In this document: positions 54,271 to 63,760 of the stretch, piece by piece
How the letters are laid out: each line of letters opens with the position of its first letter
Numbering within the stretch: the first letter of the stretch is position 1
Source of the DNA: Pseudomonas silesiensis
GTDB taxonomy: Bacteria > Pseudomonadota > Gammaproteobacteria > Pseudomonadales > Pseudomonadaceae
Assembly: GCF_001661075.1 (NCBI RefSeq)
Contig: NZ_CP014870.1
Span: forward strand, 6,663,501-6,727,500
Reading direction: 5' to 3'
Length of the DNA stretch: 64,000 bases
Position numbers and translations under genes: made by a program
Notes under the pieces: model-generated
The model's input: only the letters and a program-made list of their open reading frames with translations
Database searches by the model: none
What the model was told of the DNA's origin: nothing

Positions 54271-54945
54271 CTAGGCCAGCCAGTCGAGGGTGAGGATCAA
54301 GCGACGCTCACCCGCCGCGGGCAGTGGTGAGCGATGGATCAGGCCGAAGCCTTCGTTGCCGTGCCACTTCTCGCCCTTGAGCAGCGCCACGTCGCCGCTG
54401 TCGATCTGCTGAATCTGCGAGTCGACGTCAGGCTCGGCTTCAGCCTGGCCCAGTTTGCGGCGATCCATCACTCCTTCCTTCAGCCACTGGCTGCCGATAC
54501 CCGCATAGGTAGTGATCAGCCGCACCGGCACATGATCAACGTGGAAGCGGGGGCACATGGCCTTGTCCAGGGCCCTGAGGCGCAGACCAATACGCTTGGC
54601 GCCCAACAGGCAGGCAAAGGCGCTGACCAGCCACGAGACGTCGGCAATGAAGCCTTCGTAGCTTTCAAGATCACTGAAGCCCGAAGCCAACCCTTGAAGG
54701 CTGGGTTGCGCGTCATCGTCAGCCAGTTCAAACGAAAGCGATTGCGCCAGCGGTTCGTTCAGGGACAACAGCAAGTTGCCAAAATCAGCGATGTGCGCCG
54801 GGAGTTGGCGATTCCAGACGGCGAGGTTTACATCGTCTTCAAGGATTCTGATCAAGGTCTCCGGCATGGCACCCTGATGCTGATGCAGGGTTCGACTGGA
54901 AGTCTTCGCCAGCAAGCTCGTCCCCATAGGGTTCAGCGCCAACAT
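54271..54945 (-). CDS. DUF1826 protein of the Zur regulon
   Basis: 224 aa. The core SLNEPLAQSLSFELADDD, YEGFIADVSWLVSAFACLLGAKRIGLRLRALDKAMCPRFHVDHVPVRLITTYAG and GDVALLKGEKWHGNEGFGLIHRSP match DUF1826, with conserved Cys-Pro-Arg-Phe-His and late His residues that could bind metal. The ATG overlaps the zigA stop (TGATG), so translation is coupled. The family commonly travels with zinc-starvation COG0523 genes. Confidence 0.88.
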   Translation of the reverse strand: MLALNPMGTSLLAKTSSRTLHQHQGAMPETLIRILEDDVNLAVWNRQLPAHIADFGNLLLSLNEPLAQSLSFELADDDAQPSLQGLASGFSDLESYEGFIADVSWLVSAFACLLGAKRIGLRLRALDKAMCPRFHVDHVPVRLITTYAGIGSQWLKEGVMDRRKLGQAEAEPDVDSQIQQIDSGDVALLKGEKWHGNEGFGLIHRSPLPAAGERRLILTLDWLA

Positions 54946-56156
54946 CACGCAGCCTCCTCTTCATGCCAAGGACCGAACGGATCGGCCAGCAGCCTCCAGC
55001 CCTCGACGCCCAACGCCATTTCATCGTCGTTCAGCAAACAGTCATCAAGGTCGGCGTTGAGCTGCGCGAAGTCGATGTGCTGGCCGATAAACACCAGCTC
55101 CTGCCGGCAATCGCCAACGGCGGCGGTCCAGTTTTTCATGATCCCGGCTGTGCTTTCTGCGTCTTGCGGCCACTGGGTTTTCGGCACGAAACGCCACCAG
55201 CGTCCGGCGAAGCCGTGGCGCATCAACCCGCCTGCCTGAGACCAGCTGCCGGCATCCATGTGTTTGCTGGCCAGCCAGAAGAAGCCCTTGGAGCGCAGCA
55301 GTTTGCCATTCACCCATGGCCGGTCGATAAAGCTGAAGAAACGCTGTGGATGAAAGGGCCTACGAGCTCGATAGGCGCTGGAGGCGATGCCGTACTCCTG
55401 GGTTTCAGGCACGTGTTCGCCGCGCAATTCCTGGAGCCAACCAGGCGCCTGGGCGGCCTTTTCAAAGTCGAAGCGACCCGTATCGAGAATCTTCTCCAAA
55501 GGGATTTCCCCCATCACCATCGGGATGATTTCCGCCTGGGCGTTGAGCCGCTCGAGGATTGCGACCAACTCCTGACGCTCACGACTGCTGATCAGGTCGA
55601 TCTTGCTGATCAGGATCACGTCGGCGAACTCGATCTGCTCGATCAACAGATCTGTGATCGAGCGTTCATCCTCATCGCCCAATGTCTCGCCACGGGAAGC
55701 GAGACTGTCGGCGGCCTGGTAGTCGAGCAGGAAATTCATCCCATCGACCACCGTGACCATGGTGTCGAGCCGGGCGATATCAGCCAGGCTCTGCCCGTCT
55801 TCGTCGCGAAACGTGAAGGTCTCCGCCACCGGCAATGGCTCGGAAATACCGGTCGATTCGATCAGCAAGTAATCAAACCGACCCTCCTTCGCGAGTTTGC
55901 TCACTTCTTCCAGCAAGTCCTCACGCAGCGTGCAGCAGATGCAGCCGTTGCTCATTTCCACGAGCTTCTCTTCAGCGCGATTGAGGCTGACGTGGCGCTG
56001 GACTTCGCTGCCATCTATGTTGATTTCACTCATGTCGTTGACGATCACGGCGACCCGCAGGTTGTCGCGGTTACGTAGCACGTAGTTGAGCAATGTACTT
56101 TTGCCGGCACCGAGAAAGCCGGACAGGACGGTTACAGGAAGGCGGTTGGGCATCAT
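54945..56156 (-). CDS. zigA: zinc-starvation COG0523 GTPase ZigA
   Basis: 403 aa GTP-dependent zinc chaperone candidate. Walker [15 protein letters not shown], metal motif [12 protein letters not shown] (CxCC), [18 protein letters not shown], and the NKxD position read as ISKIDLI. The C-terminal CobW_C domain includes [15 protein letters not shown] and a [11 protein letters not shown] segment. GAGGAATTC precedes a double ATG (56156 or 56153). It is divergent from folE2 across a Zur-type site, fitting the known Zur-regulated zigA/yciC group. Confidence 0.92.
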   Translation of the reverse strand: MMPNRLPVTVLSGFLGAGKSTLLNYVLRNRDNLRVAVIVNDMSEINIDGSEVQRHVSLNRAEEKLVEMSNGCICCTLREDLLEEVSKLAKEGRFDYLLIESTGISEPLPVAETFTFRDEDGQSLADIARLDTMVTVVDGMNFLLDYQAADSLASRGETLGDEDERSITDLLIEQIEFADVILISKIDLISSRERQELVAILERLNAQAEIIPMVMGEIPLEKILDTGRFDFEKAAQAPGWLQELRGEHVPETQEYGIASSAYRARRPFHPQRFFSFIDRPWVNGKLLRSKGFFWLASKHMDAGSWSQAGGLMRHGFAGRWWRFVPKTQWPQDAESTAGIMKNWTAAVGDCRQELVFIGQHIDFAQLNADLDDCLLNDDEMALGVEGWRLLADPFGPWHEEEAA

Positions 56157-56217
56157 GAATTCCTCACAGGGCCTACCCGATCAAATCGTCGGGCTTGAAA
56201 AAGGCGTGGTCGCAGTT

Positions 56218-56236
56218 AATGTAATAACATAACATA
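56218..56236. promoter_or_regulatory. Zur-type operator between zigA and folE2
   Basis: ATGTAATA-A-CATAACAT at 56219-56235 is an imperfect dyad close to the proteobacterial Zur consensus (ATGTTATAATATAACAT type). It lies 63 bp from the zigA start and 31 bp from the folE2 start, where Zur binding would shut off both. Confidence 0.75.
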
Positions 56237-56265
56237 CGAAACCGACTTCCACGATGGACCTGCTC

Positions 56266-57163
56266 ATGAACGCGCTGACTCTGCCGGATATTGCCGCGCA
56301 AGCCTCACGCCAAGCCCTGCCACTGGAGTGGGTGGGCATGTGTGGCATTGCTCTTCCTGTTTCCTTCGATGGCCAACGCCTTGGCGCAAAGGCCGATGCC
56401 GGCGTGAGCCTCGATGAGGGTGAGGCGCGTGGCATTCATATGTCGCGGCTGTACCTGGCCCTGGAAATGCTCGACCAGGAAAACCTCACGCCCGAATTGC
56501 TGCGGAAAGTTTTGCAGCGCTTTCTGGAAAGTCATGAAGGGCTGTCCACCAGCGCTTATCTGCGCATTCACACCGATTTGCTGCTGAAAAGATCGGCGTT
56601 GGTCAGCCCCATTGTCGGGCTGGAAAAACTACCCGGTCACCATCGAAGCGCATCTTAAAAACGCGATGTTCCACGTGGAACTAAAAATTGACGTGCCCTA
56701 CTCTTCGACCTGCCCGTGCTCAGCGGCCCTGTCCCGGCAGTTGATCCAACAGCAATTCGTTGATGACTTTGCCAACAAGGCACTGCAACATGCCGATGTC
56801 TTGGCATGGCTCGGTTCCACGAAAGGCATCATTGCGACGCCCCATAGCCAGCGCAGCGTTGCGAAATTGCGCCTTCGTCTGGATGACCATCTGGACGATC
56901 TACCGCTGATCGCAACCATCAATGACGTGGAAGCGGCGCTCGGCACCGCCGTACAAACCGCCGTGAAACGGGCCGACGAACAAGCCTTCGCTTTGGCCAA
57001 CGGTCAGAACCTGATGTTCTGTGAAGATGCCGCCCGACGCTTGAATGTGGCATTGAAACGCTCGCCTGGCATTAACGCGTTTCACGTTCAGGTCATCCAC
57101 GCCGAAAGCCTGCACGCCCATGATGCCGTCGCCGAAAGCCGTTGGAACTGGCACGCCGAATGA
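56266..57163 (+). pseudogene. folE2: zinc-independent GTP cyclohydrolase FolE2, split by a frameshift
   Basis: FolE2 makes the first folate/queuosine precursor from GTP when zinc is short. The first part (ALTLPDIAAQASRQALPLEWVGMCGIALPV to LKRSALVSP) runs in one frame to a stop at 56656-56658. The rest (LSGWKNYPVTIEAH, then PYSSTCPCSAALSRQL with the metal-site Cys, to the C-terminus at 57163) is in the +1 frame from 56612. Reading CCC instead of CCCC at 56607-56610 restores a continuous protein of about 298 aa, the normal length. Either a true mutation, phase variation or a sequencing error. Start ATG 56266 (or 56254). Confidence 0.88.
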
Positions 57164-57379
57164 TCCGGAAGAAACCTTTTTGCTCTACCGCTAATCGCGA
57201 AATCTGCCTACGTTGAAAAACCGCTGTTATTTTTGGCAAAGCAGTTATCAGCAAAAACGTACGCCCCTCCCAGGACAAGCAAATCGCCGGGCACGACCAA
57301 CGTCTTAATGACAGCTACCAGGTTTTTCCCTAGCGTTTATGCGCTAGCGCATGTGATCGAAACCTTCGAGACACTGACC

Positions 57380-58285
57380 ATGATCCAGATCACTTTGACT
57401 GATGGTTCAATGCGTGAATACGACCAGCCCCTGTCCGTCTATGAGGTTGCCGCGAGCATTGGCGGCGGGTTGGCCAAGGCCGCTGTCGCGGGTCGGGTAG
57501 ACGGTGTGCTGGTGGACTGTGCCTTCATGATCGAGGCGGACGCGCGAGTCGGTATTGTCACACCTCAGGAACCCGATGGCCTGGAGATTCTGCGCCGCTC
57601 CTGCGCGCTGATGTTGTCCATGGCGATCAAACAGCTTTACCCGTGTGCGCAATTGCAAACCGGATCGGCGCTGGGTGACGGGTTCTTTTATGAGTTTGTT
57701 TACGAACGTCCTTTAACTCTGGTCGACCTTGCCAGTATCGAAGCGCGCATGAAGACGCTGGCATTGACTAATCATCCGATCCGCCGGCGCGATCCGTCAT
57801 TGCAGTCAACACCTGTCGAAACACTGTCGCCGTACCTGCTCGGGGATTTCGAATGTGTGACTGTGGGCCCGCATGTTCCCGCAACCAAGGTGTTACAGGC
57901 GTTCGCCCTGGATCATATCAGCGGTACTTCGCCACAACGGATTTACGGCACCTGCTGGTCTTGCCAACAGGAACTGGAACATTGGCGCACACCGCCCCAT
58001 GTGATTGTCGTCAGCATGGACGATCGCCAATTGGATTATGCCCAGTCAGTGACCGAGGCATTGCGCCGAAGTGGCGTGCGGGCCAGTGCAGATCTACGCA
58101 ACGAGAAGGTTCGCCACAAGATTCGCGAGCACAGTCAGCACGTGCCGTATCTGGTGGTGATCGGCGAGAAAGAAAAGCAAGGCGGGTTTGTCAGTGTGCG
58201 CAGCCGCACCGGGGAAGATTTCGGCAGAATGGCGGTTGAAGCGGTATGTGAATGGTTGAGATCAACAGGTCTCGGGAGAGCCTGA
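57380..58285 (+). CDS. ThrRS-like protein lacking the catalytic core (thrS2 remnant)
   Basis: 301 aa against about 640 for threonyl-tRNA synthetase. Present are the TGS domain (1-60; ITLTDGSMREYDQPLSVYEVAASIG), the editing-domain region (about 70-200; GSALGDGFFYEF; GPHVPATKVLQAF; QRIYGTCW) and, directly after, the anticodon-binding domain (about 212-300; HVIVVSMDDRQLDYAQ; RASADLRNEKVRHKIREHS). Class II motifs 1-3 are absent. In the editing site HxxxH has become RSCAL and the Cys of CxxxH is Thr. It cannot charge tRNA. Full-length thrS2 is a known zinc-starvation paralogue in fluorescent Pseudomonas. ATG 57380 is set by homology. Confidence 0.85.
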   Translation: MIQITLTDGSMREYDQPLSVYEVAASIGGGLAKAAVAGRVDGVLVDCAFMIEADARVGIVTPQEPDGLEILRRSCALMLSMAIKQLYPCAQLQTGSALGDGFFYEFVYERPLTLVDLASIEARMKTLALTNHPIRRRDPSLQSTPVETLSPYLLGDFECVTVGPHVPATKVLQAFALDHISGTSPQRIYGTCWSCQQELEHWRTPPHVIVVSMDDRQLDYAQSVTEALRRSGVRASADLRNEKVRHKIREHSQHVPYLVVIGEKEKQGGFVSVRSRTGEDFGRMAVEAVCEWLRSTGLGRA

Positions 58286-58353
58286 GCGAACTACCACGAG
58301 CGGCCCACCCACACGATCCCTGTGTGAGCGAGACCGGCTTGCCGGCGAAGTTT

Positions 58354-58875
58354 TCAGGCTCTGGGTTTAACCGTTCCGCAATCCTGCCCCAACCACACGG
58401 CGCGAGTATCGAGACTACCCTTTTGCTGGATGCCGGTGGCGTTGAACGTGCCGTTGACCTTGGTGGTGAACTCGCGATCGCTGAGGAATGTAGCAACGCC
58501 CGCACCTTGCGCTTTCGGACAGCTGAAGCGGAATTTCCACTGGTTGCCCGTACGTTCGGTAATTTCCTGTTTGCAGCCCGATTGCGGATCCGTCAGCGGA
58601 ATATTATCGGTCTTTACCTGCTCTGGCGTCAGGCAAGACCGAATCCCTTTTCCACCCATGGTGATGCCTTGCTTCTCCAGCTGTGCACGCTGTTCAGGGG
58701 TCATCTGGCTCTGAATCTGCCCAAGGATCAATTGCAGATCGGGCAGGTCCTGGTTATCGACTTTCATGTTGCTCGAGGTCAACTCCCACAATCCCGGCTG
58801 CAGCATCTGAGCCTGAGCGGCCACAGGAAGAGCCAAACCAAACACCACGGCCAAACCCAGCAGAGGAACGTTCAT
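58354..58875 (-). CDS. DUF3617 periplasmic protein
   Basis: 173 aa with signal peptide PLLGLAVVFGLALPVAAQA, then LQPGLWELTSSNMKVDNQ, the DUF3617 opening. Four cysteines (SCLTPEQ, GCKQE, FSCPKA, DCGTV) likely form disulfides. The function is unknown. Confidence 0.9.
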   Translation of the reverse strand: MNVPLLGLAVVFGLALPVAAQAQMLQPGLWELTSSNMKVDNQDLPDLQLILGQIQSQMTPEQRAQLEKQGITMGGKGIRSCLTPEQVKTDNIPLTDPQSGCKQEITERTGNQWKFRFSCPKAQGAGVATFLSDREFTTKVNGTFNATGIQQKGSLDTRAVWLGQDCGTVKPRA

Positions 58876-59008
58876 CGAGTAACTCCTGATCAGTAGTGGC
58901 CGTTAGACGTCAGCCAAGGGCTTCGGTTCATGGGCCAATTAATTAGCGACATTCTGCACGGAACATGGTCTGTTAAACATTGAATCTTCAGGAGCAAGGT
59001 TGCCCCAT

Positions 59009-60448
59009 ATGGATTATTTCGGACCGCACATTTTCGGTTACCTGATCGCCCTTCTGCACTCGTTAGGCATGATAGCGGCGATCCATGCCGTATTGACCGT
59101 TCGCACCGCCCAAGGCTCGATCGCCTGGGCCCTGTCATTGGTGTTCATTCCCTACCTGACGCTCATTCCCTATCTGGTCTTCGGCCGCAGTACCTTCGAT
59201 GGTTACATCAAGGCCCGACGTCAGGCCAACGAGGAAATGCGCAAAGCCATCGCCGAGATGAACTGGCGACCCTGGGTCGAAGAGGCACTGACCGCACGCG
59301 CCTCCGAAGCCTATTCGTCACTCAGGGCGATGCCGAAACTGGGGCGCATGCCATGCCTGGCCAACAATGAGGTGCGCTTGCTGATCAACGGCCAAGCCAC
59401 CTTCGATGCCATCTTTCAAGCGATCAGCCACGCCAGGCAAGCAGTGCTGATCCAGTTCTTCATCATTCACGACGATCGCCTCGGCCAACGTCTGCACAGC
59501 TTGCTGCTGAAAAAAGCCGCTGAAGGTGTGAAGGTCTATCTGCTTTACGATCGAATAGGCAGCCACTCCTTGCCCCACAGTTACGTGCAACCGTTGCGCG
59601 ATGCCGGGGTAGAGGTCAAAGCGTTTGCAACTCGCAGTGGCTGGCTCAACCGCTTCCAGGTCAACTTCCGCAACCACCGCAAGATCGTGGTCGTAGACGG
59701 CATTCTGGGCTTCGTCGGCGGGCATAACGTCGGTGATGAATACATGGGAGAAAAACCGCCTCTGGCACCGTGGCGCGATACCCATGTGCAAGTGCGGGGC
59801 CCCGTCGTTGCCTGCATGCAGGAATCCTTCGCCGAAGACTGGTTCTGGGCGGCCCGCTCTCTGCCACCGCTGATCTTGCCCGACGCTTATCCTGACGACG
59901 GCGTGCTCTGCCAGTTGCTCGCCAGCGGCCCGGCTGATGCCTACGAGACCTGTTCGTTATTCTTCGTCGAAGCTATCCACGCGGCCACGGAACGAGTCTG
60001 GATCACCAGTCCTTATTTCATCCCTGACGAGGCGGTATTCGCCGCATTGCGTCTAGCGGTGCTGCGTGGCGTGGATGTACGCATCCTGCTCCCGTCGCGA
60101 CCGGATCACCGTATCGTCTACGCCGCCTCCAGCCTTTATGCCTTCGAAGCGGTGCGTGCCGGAGTGCGGGTGTTCCGGTACCAGCCTGGCTTCCTGCATC
60201 AGAAAGTGGTGTTGGTCGACAGCGAAATCAGCGCCGTCGGCAGTGCGAATATGGATAACCGTTCCTTCCGGCTGAACTTCGAAGTGATGCTACTGACAGT
60301 GGACAGCACTTTTGCCCTGGAAGTGGAACAAATGCTTAACGATGACTTTGCCCAGGCCCATGAAATCGCCAAAGAAGAAAGCCGGGAGACCCGCCGCCTG
60401 CAACAGGTCGGCATGCGGATCGCCCGGCTGATTTCACCCATACTCTAG
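59009..60448 (+). CDS. cls: cardiolipin synthase
   Basis: 479 aa membrane phospholipase-D-type enzyme making cardiolipin from phosphatidylglycerol. Two N-terminal helices ([43 protein letters not shown]), then two HKD motifs: [19 protein letters not shown] and [26 protein letters not shown] 59009 is preferred over TTG 59000, with AAGG nine bases upstream. Its stop overlaps that of the convergent cfa gene. Confidence 0.95.
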   Translation: MDYFGPHIFGYLIALLHSLGMIAAIHAVLTVRTAQGSIAWALSLVFIPYLTLIPYLVFGRSTFDGYIKARRQANEEMRKAIAEMNWRPWVEEALTARASEAYSSLRAMPKLGRMPCLANNEVRLLINGQATFDAIFQAISHARQAVLIQFFIIHDDRLGQRLHSLLLKKAAEGVKVYLLYDRIGSHSLPHSYVQPLRDAGVEVKAFATRSGWLNRFQVNFRNHRKIVVVDGILGFVGGHNVGDEYMGEKPPLAPWRDTHVQVRGPVVACMQESFAEDWFWAARSLPPLILPDAYPDDGVLCQLLASGPADAYETCSLFFVEAIHAATERVWITSPYFIPDEAVFAALRLAVLRGVDVRILLPSRPDHRIVYAASSLYAFEAVRAGVRVFRYQPGFLHQKVVLVDSEISAVGSANMDNRSFRLNFEVMLLTVDSTFALEVEQMLNDDFAQAHEIAKEESRETRRLQQVGMRIARLISPIL

Positions 60449-61632
60449 GGGTTGTAGATGTCGTCGCGGGTCCATGGCAGTTCATGGCTGCCATCTGCAT
60501 GGGCTTTCACCGCCAGTATCTGGTGCAAATTGATCCAGCCCCTGGCGAAGGCATAGGCGCATCCCGCCAGGTACAGGCGCCAGATTCGCAGTGCCTGCTC
60601 AGGTACCAATTTGCCCGCGGCTTCCAGATTGTCTTCGAGCCGTTCGCTCCAATGGTCAAGAGTGCGCGCGTAATGCAGGCGCAGGCTCTCGACATCGACG
60701 ATCTCCAGCCCGGCTTCGCTGATCTCGGCAGAAATCATCGACAAGTGCGGCAACTCTCCGTTGGGGAATACGTACTTCCCAATGAAATCACCGGCACCGC
60801 GCCCCACCGGACGGCCATCGGTGTACTTGGCGGTGATCCCGTGGTTCATCACCAGGCCGCCCTCCTTCACCGCGCCGAACAAGGTTTTGCAGTATTGGGG
60901 CAGGTTGGCGTGACCGACATGCTCAAACATACCCACGCTGACCACTTTGTCGAAGCGCCCGTCCTGGGGCAAATCGCGGTAGTCCAGCAGCTGCAATTCG
61001 ACCAGATCGTCCAGGCCCTCGGCGCTCACCCGCTCCCGGGCCAGGGCCAACTGCTCTTTGCTGAGCGTAATGCCGAATACCTTCGCGCCGAATTCCCGGG
61101 CCGCATACCGCGCCAACCCGCCCCATCCGCAACCGACATCCAGCAGATACTCGCCGGGCTGCAGGCGCAACTTGCGACACAGATGACGGAATTTGGCTTG
61201 CTGGGCCTGCTCAAGGGTCTCGCTACCGGTCTCGAAATAGCCGCAGGAATACGCCATGTCACTGTCGAGCCACAGCTGATAAAACGCGTTGGAAAGATCG
61301 TAGTGATAGGAAATCGCCTTGGCATCGGTTTCCTTGTCATGGACGGCACGAACCGGCTGATTGCTTTCGTCCTCGTCCAACAACGCCTGACTCCATTCAT
61401 CGCAGATCCGGATCACGTCACTGATGGATCCTTCGAGCTCCAGCTTGCCTTCAACAAACGCCGCTCCGAGCGCGTCGAGACTGGGGTGGGTGAACTGGGT
61501 AACCATTTGTGGGTCCTTGACCACAATCGTGACGCTGGGCGTCGGTCCCAGGTTGAATTCATGGCCGTCCCAGAGTCGCAAGCGTAAGGGTAGTTGCAGA
61601 TTCTGTAAGGCCGGCGGAAGTTGCGCGAGCAT
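60445..61632 (-). CDS. cfa: cyclopropane-fatty-acyl-phospholipid synthase
   Basis: 395 aa SAM-dependent enzyme that methylenates unsaturated acyl chains of membrane lipids. The SAM loop is [21 protein letters not shown]; other hallmarks are [40 protein letters not shown] and [23 protein letters not shown] precedes ATG 61632. Typically a stationary-phase gene; the 217 bp upstream was not resolved into promoter elements. Confidence 0.95.
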   Translation of the reverse strand: MLAQLPPALQNLQLPLRLRLWDGHEFNLGPTPSVTIVVKDPQMVTQFTHPSLDALGAAFVEGKLELEGSISDVIRICDEWSQALLDEDESNQPVRAVHDKETDAKAISYHYDLSNAFYQLWLDSDMAYSCGYFETGSETLEQAQQAKFRHLCRKLRLQPGEYLLDVGCGWGGLARYAAREFGAKVFGITLSKEQLALARERVSAEGLDDLVELQLLDYRDLPQDGRFDKVVSVGMFEHVGHANLPQYCKTLFGAVKEGGLVMNHGITAKYTDGRPVGRGAGDFIGKYVFPNGELPHLSMISAEISEAGLEIVDVESLRLHYARTLDHWSERLEDNLEAAGKLVPEQALRIWRLYLAGCAYAFARGWINLHQILAVKAHADGSHELPWTRDDIYNP

Positions 61633-61849
61633 GGAGAGCCCCCCTTGTTTCAGACGTCTGATGTGAGGGTAGACCATCCTGGAAAAATAGCTGGCTATCG
61701 AATTAATAGCCGTTTTCTATAACTCACGGCGCTACAACCAGCCGCCGAGAGTACATAAAGTGCTATGCCCTCAACCAGATGACTGCAAATTCCACGCACA
61801 GTTCATAGCGCCGTGATAACCCGGTTTAGAGCCGTGCCAGCCGCTTCAT

Positions 61850-63760
61850 TCAAACCTCGTCCTTGAGCTTGAGCAAAGGCTCTTGAAAACGCAGCAGCCG
61901 ACCCGCATTGCCCAACACCAATAAGGTGCTCAGGTTGTGCAACAGCGCTGCAATCATCGCCCCCGCCGCCCCCAGCCAGCCGAATGCAGCGAACACGACG
62001 ATCGCCAGCGTCCAGCCCAGACCAATAATCACATTGACCTGCAGGGTCCGCCGGCATTGGCGACTCAAGCGCACACAGGTGCCGAGCCGCCGCAGGTCGC
62101 TGCCGATCAGTACGATGTCGGCCGATGCCAGGGCGATGTCCGCTCCTCCCGCCCCCATGGCCACCCCGACGACGCCTGCCTTGAGCGCCAGGGAATCGTT
62201 GATACCGTCCCCGACCACCATCGGCCGGAAGCCACTGCCGATTTCTTTCAGCACGCGATTGAGCTTGTCCTCGGGCAGGGCCTGCGCTTCGACATCACTG
62301 ATACCGACATCACGCGCCAGCGTGTGTGCGACGCTGTGTCGATCACCTGTGAGCAACAACTGCCGACCCAATCCGAGCTCACGCAACTCGCTCAAGGCAA
62401 AGCGCGCTTCGGGTTTGACGCTGTCAGCCAACAACAGCCAGGCGAGAAATTCACCATTGAGTGCCAGCCCGGCAATCGGGCCGTCGTGGTCGGGAACCGC
62501 TGATGTGTCGATGCCCAACTGAGCGAACAACTCCGGCCGACCTAATGCCGCTTCGCCCTGCCCGGTCATTGCCACAACACCCAAACCCTGACGCTCGCGG
62601 ATATCCGAGAGCAACAGAAAATGTTCTTGAGTCACCAGGCCGGCGAGCGCGCGGCTGACGGGATGACTACTGGCAGAACCGAGGCTGGCAGCCAATTGCA
62701 GGACGTGGGTGCGATCCTCCAGCGGGCTGTCGATGGACTGCAAACGCAAGGTGCCAAAGGTCAGGGTTCCGGTCTTGTCGACCACCAGCGAAGTCAGGTC
62801 TGCCAACTCTTCGAGAAACGCCGAACTGCGGATCAAAATCCCGTGACGAGCCGCCACGGCGACACCGGCAATCGCCGTGGCCGGTGCCGATAGCACCAGT
62901 GCACAGGGACAGGCTGCCACCAACACGGCGAGCATCGCCTGAGCATCGTTGGTCACGAACCAGGTCACGGCCGCCAGCAGCAATACCAGAACCATGTAGC
63001 TGCCGGCATAGCGCTCCAGCAACCGCGTGATCGGCGGCTTGGATCGCTCGGCGTTTTGCATGAGCGCGATGACTTTGCCCAGGGTCGATTCATTGCCGGT
63101 GCGGGTTACTTCAATGCGCAACAAGCCATCAAGGTTGATCGCGCCACCGAATACTTGCATGCCGACAGCCGCTTCCAGCGGCACCGACTCACCGGTAATG
63201 GACGCAGTATCGAGACTCGCCTGGCCAGCTATAACCCGTCCGTCCGCTGGCACCCGATCACCCGCTCGTACCTCGACCACGTCACCACTCTTGAGCGTGC
63301 CGTTGTCGACTTCGACGATTGAACCGTCCGCCTGTACCCTGCGCGCATGGCTGCGTGTCAGCTTGCCGAGTGCACGAATCGCCTCCTGTGAACCGATCAC
63401 ACTGCGTTCTTCCAGGACATGGCCAAAGATCATGATGATCGGCAGTAGTGCAGCGGTCAGCAGATCGCCGGTGGCCCAGGCGCCGAGCATGGCCAGGGCG
63501 ATCAACTGATCGGTGATGCCGTGCAAACTCGGGTAACGCAGGCTGTACCACGCGGAGCGCATCACCGGCACGGCCACCAGTAACGAAGCAACCCCCAACA
63601 GTAACTGACTGATGCCCGTTTGCTGCGGCAATAACCAGCGCCAGATCAGTCCTAGTATGAGCAAGCCGAGGGCAAGCATCGCCAAGGTCAATTGGCGAGC
63701 GGCGCTGCGTTGTTCAGCCGAGGACAACAGGTTCGATGCGGCGGCAGTCGAGGCGGTCAT
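61850..63760 (-). CDS. P1B-type heavy-metal ATPase without N-terminal metal domain
   Basis: 636 aa, about eight membrane helices. TGES in the actuator domain, CPx motif VAACPCALVLSAPA, phosphorylation site VVDKTGTL, the nucleotide-site SSHPVSRAL and hinge MVVGDGINDSLAL are intact. CPC suggests Cu+, Zn2+ or Cd2+; the absence of an N-terminal CxxC domain and of HH or DK signatures leaves the ion open. The ATG overlaps the stop of the upstream HflK-like gene (ATGA), so the two are co-translated. Confidence 0.92.
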   Translation of the reverse strand: MTASTAAASNLLSSAEQRSAARQLTLAMLALGLLILGLIWRWLLPQQTGISQLLLGVASLLVAVPVMRSAWYSLRYPSLHGITDQLIALAMLGAWATGDLLTAALLPIIMIFGHVLEERSVIGSQEAIRALGKLTRSHARRVQADGSIVEVDNGTLKSGDVVEVRAGDRVPADGRVIAGQASLDTASITGESVPLEAAVGMQVFGGAINLDGLLRIEVTRTGNESTLGKVIALMQNAERSKPPITRLLERYAGSYMVLVLLLAAVTWFVTNDAQAMLAVLVAACPCALVLSAPATAIAGVAVAARHGILIRSSAFLEELADLTSLVVDKTGTLTFGTLRLQSIDSPLEDRTHVLQLAASLGSASSHPVSRALAGLVTQEHFLLLSDIRERQGLGVVAMTGQGEAALGRPELFAQLGIDTSAVPDHDGPIAGLALNGEFLAWLLLADSVKPEARFALSELRELGLGRQLLLTGDRHSVAHTLARDVGISDVEAQALPEDKLNRVLKEIGSGFRPMVVGDGINDSLALKAGVVGVAMGAGGADIALASADIVLIGSDLRRLGTCVRLSRQCRRTLQVNVIIGLGWTLAIVVFAAFGWLGAAGAMIAALLHNLSTLLVLGNAGRLLRFQEPLLKLKDEV

